Part shown: positions 21,582 to 26,094 of the stretch, in pieces
Layout of the letters: each line of letters begins with the position of its first letter
How positions within the stretch are numbered: the first letter of the stretch is position 1
Origin: DASQZJ01 sp035638775
GTDB lineage: Bacteria; Pseudomonadota; Gammaproteobacteria; UBA5335; SLRW01
Assembly: GCA_035638775.1 (NCBI GenBank)
Contig: DASQZJ010000068.1
Location: 1-26,094, forward strand
Direction: 5' to 3'
Length of the DNA stretch: 26,094 nt
Position numbers and translations under genes: made by a program
Notes under the pieces: model-generated
Database searches by the model: none
Told to the model about the DNA's origin: nothing
What the model saw: the letters and a program-made list of their open reading frames with translations, nothing else

Positions 21582-21619
21582 GCGGGGGAGGAGCGGAGAG
21601 CGGTTCGCTCCTCCCCCGC
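21582..21619 (+). terminator. Perfect 14-bp hairpin between pstS and pstC
   Basis: Arms GCGGGGGAGGAGCG (21582-21595) and CGCTCCTCCCCCGC (21606-21619) pair perfectly around a 10-nt loop. No U-run follows, so it is more likely an attenuator or 3'-end stabiliser of the pstS message than a full intrinsic terminator. It ends 20 nt before the pstC ATG. Confidence 0.75.
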
Positions 21620-21639
21620 TCGCTTTGCAGCGGATCACG

Positions 21640-22626
21640 ATGAACAGCGCAGTCACGCAAGCCGGCGCAGGAAAGACCACCCCCCGCGTGTCCGGAGCGG
21701 GACGGGTGGCCGACGGCCTGTTCCGGCAGCTCACCTTCGCCGCCGCGATATTCGTGCTGCTGGTGCTGCTGGGGATCATCGCCTCGCTGGTGATCGGCAG
21801 CCTGCCCGCGCTGGAGCACTTCGGCGCATCGTTCATCTGGACCGACGCCTGGAACCCCGTCACCAACGAGTTCGGTGCGTTGGCGCCGATGTACGGCACG
21901 CTGGTCACCTCCCTGATCGCGATGCTGATCGGGGTACCGGTGAGCTTCGGCATCGCCGTGTTCATCACCGAGCTGTGCCCGGTGTGGCTGCGGCGTCCGC
22001 TGAGCATCATGGTCGAGCTGCTGGCCGGCATCCCCAGCATCATCTACGGCATGTGGGGGCTGTTCGTGTTCGCCCCCTTCTTCGCCGACTACATCCAGCC
22101 GTGGGTGACCGCGCACCTGGGCGGCTGGCCCGTGGCGGGTGTGCTGTTCCGGGGGCCGCCGATGGGCATCGGCATGTTCACCGCCGGGCTGATCCTGGCG
22201 ATCATGATCGTGCCGTTCGTCACCTCGATCATGCGGGACGTGTTCGAGGTGGTGCCGCCGGTGCTCAAGGAATCCGCCTATGCCATGGGCTGCACCACCT
22301 GGGAGGTGGTGCGTCACGTGGTGCTGCCGTACACCCGGGTCGGGGTCACCGGCGGCATCATGCTGGGCCTGGGCCGGGCGCTGGGCGAGACGATGGCGGT
22401 GACCTTCGTAATCGGCAACGCGCACCACATCAGCGCGGCGCTTTTCATGCCGGGCAATACCATCTCGTCCTCGCTGGCCAACGAGTTCACCGAGGCCGAC
22501 GGTCAGCTGTACACCTCGTCGCTGATCGCCCTGGGCCTGATCCTGTTCTGCATCACCTTCCTGGTGCTGGTCGCGGCCCGTCTGATGCTGCTGCGGCTGC
22601 AGGCGAGGGAAGGCCGGAAGGTCTGA
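21640..22626 (+). CDS. pstC: Phosphate ABC transporter permease PstC
   Basis: 328 aa from the ATG at 21640; an in-frame ATG at 21565 would put 25 unnatural residues in front and include the hairpin. The N-terminal ~20 residues are polar, then TM1 (FAAAIFVLLVLLGIIASLVI), a periplasmic loop (TDAWNPVTNEFGALAPMYGT, typical of PstC) and about five more TM helices. The cytoplasmic EAA loop reads KESAYAMGCTTWEVVRHVV and the conserved GRALGETMAVTFVIGN follows. It forms the inner-membrane channel with PstA. The SD is weak (GCGGATCACG), so translation may be low relative to pstS. pstA starts 7 bp downstream. Confidence 0.95.
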   Translation: MNSAVTQAGAGKTTPRVSGAGRVADGLFRQLTFAAAIFVLLVLLGIIASLVIGSLPALEHFGASFIWTDAWNPVTNEFGALAPMYGTLVTSLIAMLIGVPVSFGIAVFITELCPVWLRRPLSIMVELLAGIPSIIYGMWGLFVFAPFFADYIQPWVTAHLGGWPVAGVLFRGPPMGIGMFTAGLILAIMIVPFVTSIMRDVFEVVPPVLKESAYAMGCTTWEVVRHVVLPYTRVGVTGGIMLGLGRALGETMAVTFVIGNAHHISAALFMPGNTISSSLANEFTEADGQLYTSSLIALGLILFCITFLVLVAARLMLLRLQAREGRKV

Positions 22627-22633
22627 GCGCGCC

Positions 22634-23472
22634 ATGAACCGCTACACGCGCAGACGCATGGTCAACTATTTCAACCTCGGCGTCTCCGTGCTGACGATGG
22701 GCTTCGGCCTGTTCTGGCTGGTCTGGATCCTGGTGACCCTGGTGCAGCTGGGCATCGGCGGCATCGATCCGTCGCTGTTCACGCAGATGACGCCGCCACC
22801 GGGCAGCTCCGGCGGGCTGGGGAATGCCATCGTCGGCAGCCTGATCATGACGGGGCTGGCGATCGCGGCGGGTGCGCCGATCGGGATCATGGCGGGGACC
22901 TACCTGGCGGAGTACGGACGGCACTCGCGCATCGCCGGCTTCATCCTGTTCATAAACGATATCCTGCTGAGCGCGCCGTCGATCATCATCGGCCTGTTCA
23001 TCTACGCGCTCATGGTGGTGCCGCTGGGACACTTTTCGGGCTGGGCGGGGGCGATGTCGCTGGCCGCGATCGTGCTGCCCATCGTGGTGCGGACCACCGA
23101 CAACATGCTGCGGCTGGTGCCGGACAGCCTGCGGGAGGCGGCGGCGGCGCTGGGCGCGCCGCGCTGGCTGGTGATTCTCAGGATCTCCTACCGGGCCTCG
23201 CGCGCGGGCATCCTCACCGGCGTGCTGCTGGCGGTCGCGCGCATCAGCGGCGAGACGGCGCCGCTGCTGTTCACGGCACTGAACAACCAGTTCTGGTCGA
23301 CCAGCCTGGGCCGGGCGATGCCCAACCTGCCGGTGGTGATCTTCCAGTACGCCATGAGCCCGTACAAGGACTGGCAGCACCTGGCCTGGGCCGGCGCGCT
23401 GCTGATCACCTTCAGCGTGCTGGCGCTGAGCGTCGTCGCCCGGATTTTCCTGAGAGGAACGGAGCAACAGCC

Positions 23473-23476
<4 letters not shown>
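22634..23476 (+). CDS. pstA: Phosphate ABC transporter permease PstA
   Basis: 280 aa with about six TM helices: TM1 at ~15-40 (LGVSVLTMGFGLFWLVWILV), a periplasmic loop with TPPPGSSGGLGNAIVGSL (the PstA hallmark), then a helix leading to GIMAGTYLAEYG. The EAA loop is LREAAAALGAPRWLVILRI and the following ARISGETAPLLFTALNNQFW segment is diagnostic. It pairs with PstC to translocate phosphate. Its stop codon overlaps the pstB start by 4 bp (ATGA), so the two are translationally coupled. Confidence 0.95.
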
Positions 23477-24363
<887 letters not shown>

Positions 24364-24395
24364 CGGGCACCCGGATGGGGCCAGCGAGGTTGGCT

Positions 24396-25148
24396 ATGGA
24401 CAAACTGCATCTCACGCACCACATCTCCCAGCAGTTCAACGAGGAGCTGGAGGACCTGCGCAACCGGGTCCTGACCATGGGCGGAGTGGTGGAGCACCAG
24501 ATCGCCGAGGCGACCCGGGCCCTGGTCGAGGCCAACGGACGCCTGGGAGAGGAGATCGCCCGCAGCGACTACCGGGTCAACGGCATGGAGGTCGCCATCG
24601 ACGAGGAGGCGACGCGGATCCTCGCCCGCCGCCAGCCCGCGGCCAGCGACCTGCGGCTGATCATCAGCATTATCAAGACCATCACCGACCTCGAGCGCAT
24701 CGGTGACGAGGCCGAAAAGATCGCCCGCCTCGCGGCCCAGCTGGCCGAGATCGACCGCCCGGCGCACGGCTATGCCGAGCTCGAGCACCTCGCGGGCACC
24801 GTGCGCAAGATGCTGCACGACGCCCTGGACGCCTTCGCCCGGCTGGACGCCGAGGCAGCGCTGCGGGTCGCCCGCACCGACGACCGGGTGGATCACATGT
24901 ACGAATCCATCGTGCGGCAGTCGATCACGTTCATGATGGAGGATCCCCGCACCATCCGGCGCGCGCTGGACACCATGTGGTGCGCGCGTGCGCTGGAGCG
25001 GATCGGCGATCACGCGAGCAATATCTGCGAGTACGTGATCTTCCTGGTGGGCGGCAAGGACGTCCGCCACACGACCATCGAGCAGATGGAGCAGGCGGTC
25101 GGAGCCGAGCGCGACGAAAGCGCGGACGAGGCCGGCGAGAGCGGGTAG
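24396..25148 (+). CDS. phoU: Phosphate signalling protein PhoU
   Basis: 250 aa. Start at ATG 24396 with GAGGT ~6 nt upstream; MDKLHLTHHISQQFNEELEDLRN is a typical PhoU start. Two homologous three-helix repeats each contain the metal-binding E/DxxxD-type motif: ERIGDEAEKIA in the first and ERIGDHASNICEYV in the second. PhoU links the Pst transporter to PhoR and damps PhoB activation when phosphate is plentiful. It follows pstB by 32 bp as the last gene of the operon. The ~20 C-terminal residues are Glu/Asp/Ala-rich and probably disordered. A hairpin begins on the last base of its stop codon. Confidence 0.96.
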   Translation: MDKLHLTHHISQQFNEELEDLRNRVLTMGGVVEHQIAEATRALVEANGRLGEEIARSDYRVNGMEVAIDEEATRILARRQPAASDLRLIISIIKTITDLERIGDEAEKIARLAAQLAEIDRPAHGYAELEHLAGTVRKMLHDALDAFARLDAEAALRVARTDDRVDHMYESIVRQSITFMMEDPRTIRRALDTMWCARALERIGDHASNICEYVIFLVGGKDVRHTTIEQMEQAVGAERDESADEAGESG

Positions 25149-25183
25149 CGGCGCAAAAAAAGCAGGCGCCGCAAGGGCGCCTG
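25148..25183. terminator. Alternative hairpins and poly-A tract after phoU
   Basis: Two mutually exclusive stems: GCGGCGC (25148-25154) with GCGCCGC (25166-25172), and CAGGCGCC (25163-25170) with GGCGCCTG (25176-25183, 5-nt loop GCAAG). A7 at 25155-25161 precedes the second stem. Read on the minus strand, the second stem is followed by C and T7, an intrinsic terminator for leftward transcription; in the phoU direction there is no U-run. Confidence 0.6.
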
Positions 25184-25308
25184 ACAGGGTGGAGAGGGGA
25201 TTGACGTCGCAAGTCCCGCTCGCGTTGCAGGATCTACTCTACGCACGTTGTGTTAACGGAATATGAACGGACGGCCGTGTCCCGGGACACCGTGATCGCG
25301 AGGGACGG

Positions 25309-26094
25309 ATGAGACTGCGCGGGCCCCGGGAGTGGCCTCGCTGGCTGCAGTGGACGAGCCTGGGCGGGGTGCTGCTGCTGGCCGGCTTCGCCGGCTACGT
25401 CGCCTGGCTGAACCACGTGGTCACGGCCCGGTTCGAAGGCAAGCGGTGGGCACTCCCGGCGCAGGTGTACGCCCGTCCGCTGGAGCTCTACGCGGGCGAG
25501 CCCCTCGGCCGCGACGAGCTGGTCGACGAGCTTCGCCGGCTCGGCTATCGGCGGGTTCCGGACCCGGGCCGGCCGGGGAGCTGGGACGCCGGCGCCCGCG
25601 GAATCCGGATCGTCACCCGGCACTTCGTGTTCTGGGACGGCAGCGAGCCCGGTCGTCACCTCGAGGTCGACTTCGGCGGCGGCCGGGTCCGGCGCGTGCG
25701 CGACCTGGAACGTGGCGTGAACCTGTCCCTGACGCGACTGGATCCCCCCAAGATCGGCAGCATCTACGCCGAGCACGGCCAGGACCGCATCCTGGTCCGG
25801 CTGGATCGCGTGCCGCCGCATCTCACCCGGGCGCTGATCCTGACCGAGGATCGCAAGTTCTATCATCACCACGGCCTGGACTTCATGGCGATGGGGCGGG
25901 CACTGCTGGCCGACATCCGAGCGGGCGCAGCGGTGCAGGGCGGGAGCACGCTCACCCAGCAGCTGGTCAAGAACTTCTTCCTCAGCAACCGGCGGACCCT
26001 GTGGCGGAAGTTCAACGAGGCCATCATGGCCGTGCTGCTGGAGTGGCATTACCGCAAGGACCAGATTCTCGAGGCGTACATGAACGAGGTCTAT
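25309..26094 (+). CDS. mrcB: Penicillin-binding protein 1b (bifunctional peptidoglycan synthase), 5' part
   Basis: 262 residues are present before the window ends; a full PBP1b has ~770-850. A short cytoplasmic tail, TM helix at ~17-36 (SLGGVLLLAGFAGYVAWL), then a UB2H-like domain (~55-140, from PAQVYARPLELYAGEPL with LVDELRRLGYR). The GT51 transglycosylase domain begins with LILTEDRKFYHHHGLD (catalytic Glu180) and continues through GGSTLTQQLVKNFFLSN (~211-227) to KDQILEAYMNEVY at the edge. The UB2H region distinguishes PBP1b from PBP1a. It polymerises lipid II and cross-links glycan strands at the inner membrane. The start has a modest SD (GAGGGA). It is not obviously part of the pst operon. 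Confidence 0.93.
   Translation, partial: MRLRGPREWPRWLQWTSLGGVLLLAGFAGYVAWLNHVVTARFEGKRWALPAQVYARPLELYAGEPLGRDELVDELRRLGYRRVPDPGRPGSWDAGARGIRIVTRHFVFWDGSEPGRHLEVDFGGGRVRRVRDLERGVNLSLTRLDPPKIGSIYAEHGQDRILVRLDRVPPHLTRALILTEDRKFYHHHGLDFMAMGRALLADIRAGAAVQGGSTLTQQLVKNFFLSNRRTLWRKFNEAIMAVLLEWHYRKDQILEAYMNEVY

Overview
This is a high-GC, densely coded chromosomal window whose gene set looks like a gammaproteobacterium: PhoB/PhoR, PstSCAB-PhoU, PepN (M1 aminopeptidase N), a MacAB-type exporter with a NodT-class outer-membrane lipoprotein, and PBP1b with a UB2H-like N-terminus. Base composition and protein style would suit a Chromatiales/Ectothiorhodospiraceae-like lineage, but that placement is an inference. 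I see no rRNA, tRNA, CRISPR array, insertion sequence or phage gene.

Layout. (1) 1-1507, minus strand: start of an unidentified gene, then a thiolase-fold (HMG-CoA synthase-like) protein fused to a zinc-ribbon/OB-fold domain. (2) 1715-2975, minus: a glycine-zipper lipoprotein and a very basic His/Arg/Trp-rich exported protein. (3) 3101-5829: an OmpR-family two-component system (minus) divergent from a Spy/CpxP-like periplasmic protein (plus), the classical cpxRA-cpxP layout. (4) 5915-6328: a HIT-domain protein. (5) 6334-11127, minus: a macA-macB-outer membrane factor operon. (6) 11374-14022: pepN. (7) 14035-15567, minus: a membrane PAS/PAS/GAF-like sensor with no visible output domain. (8) 15887-17887: phoB-phoR. 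(9) 17893-20274, minus: a GT4 glycosyltransferase broken by a one-base frameshift, a PAP2 phosphatase and a TetR regulator. (10) 20468-25148: pstS-pstC-pstA-pstB-phoU. (11) 25309 to the window edge: the start of a PBP1b gene.

Two regulatory themes link the genes. First, paired GTAAC half-sites with a 10-bp period (resembling CpxR GTAAA-N5-GTAAA and RstA TACAT-N-T-N-GTTACA sites) lie in the divergent promoter of the two-component system and the Spy-like gene, upstream of the His/Arg-rich protein, and upstream of macA. This suggests a local envelope-stress regulon that includes the exporter. Second, 11-bp-period TGTCA repeats (Pho boxes) lie upstream of phoB and pstS, the latter in the divergent region shared with the GT4 gene. 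GT4 plus PAP2 phosphatase (diacylglycerol supply plus glycosylation) placed between phoBR and pst suggests phosphate-starvation membrane-lipid remodelling. This is a hypothesis, and the GT4 reading frame is interrupted in this sequence.

Other structural points: a perfect 14-bp hairpin between pstS and pstC, two mutually exclusive hairpins with a poly-A tract after phoU, a palindromic operator over the tetR start codon, and a possibly leaderless response-regulator mRNA.
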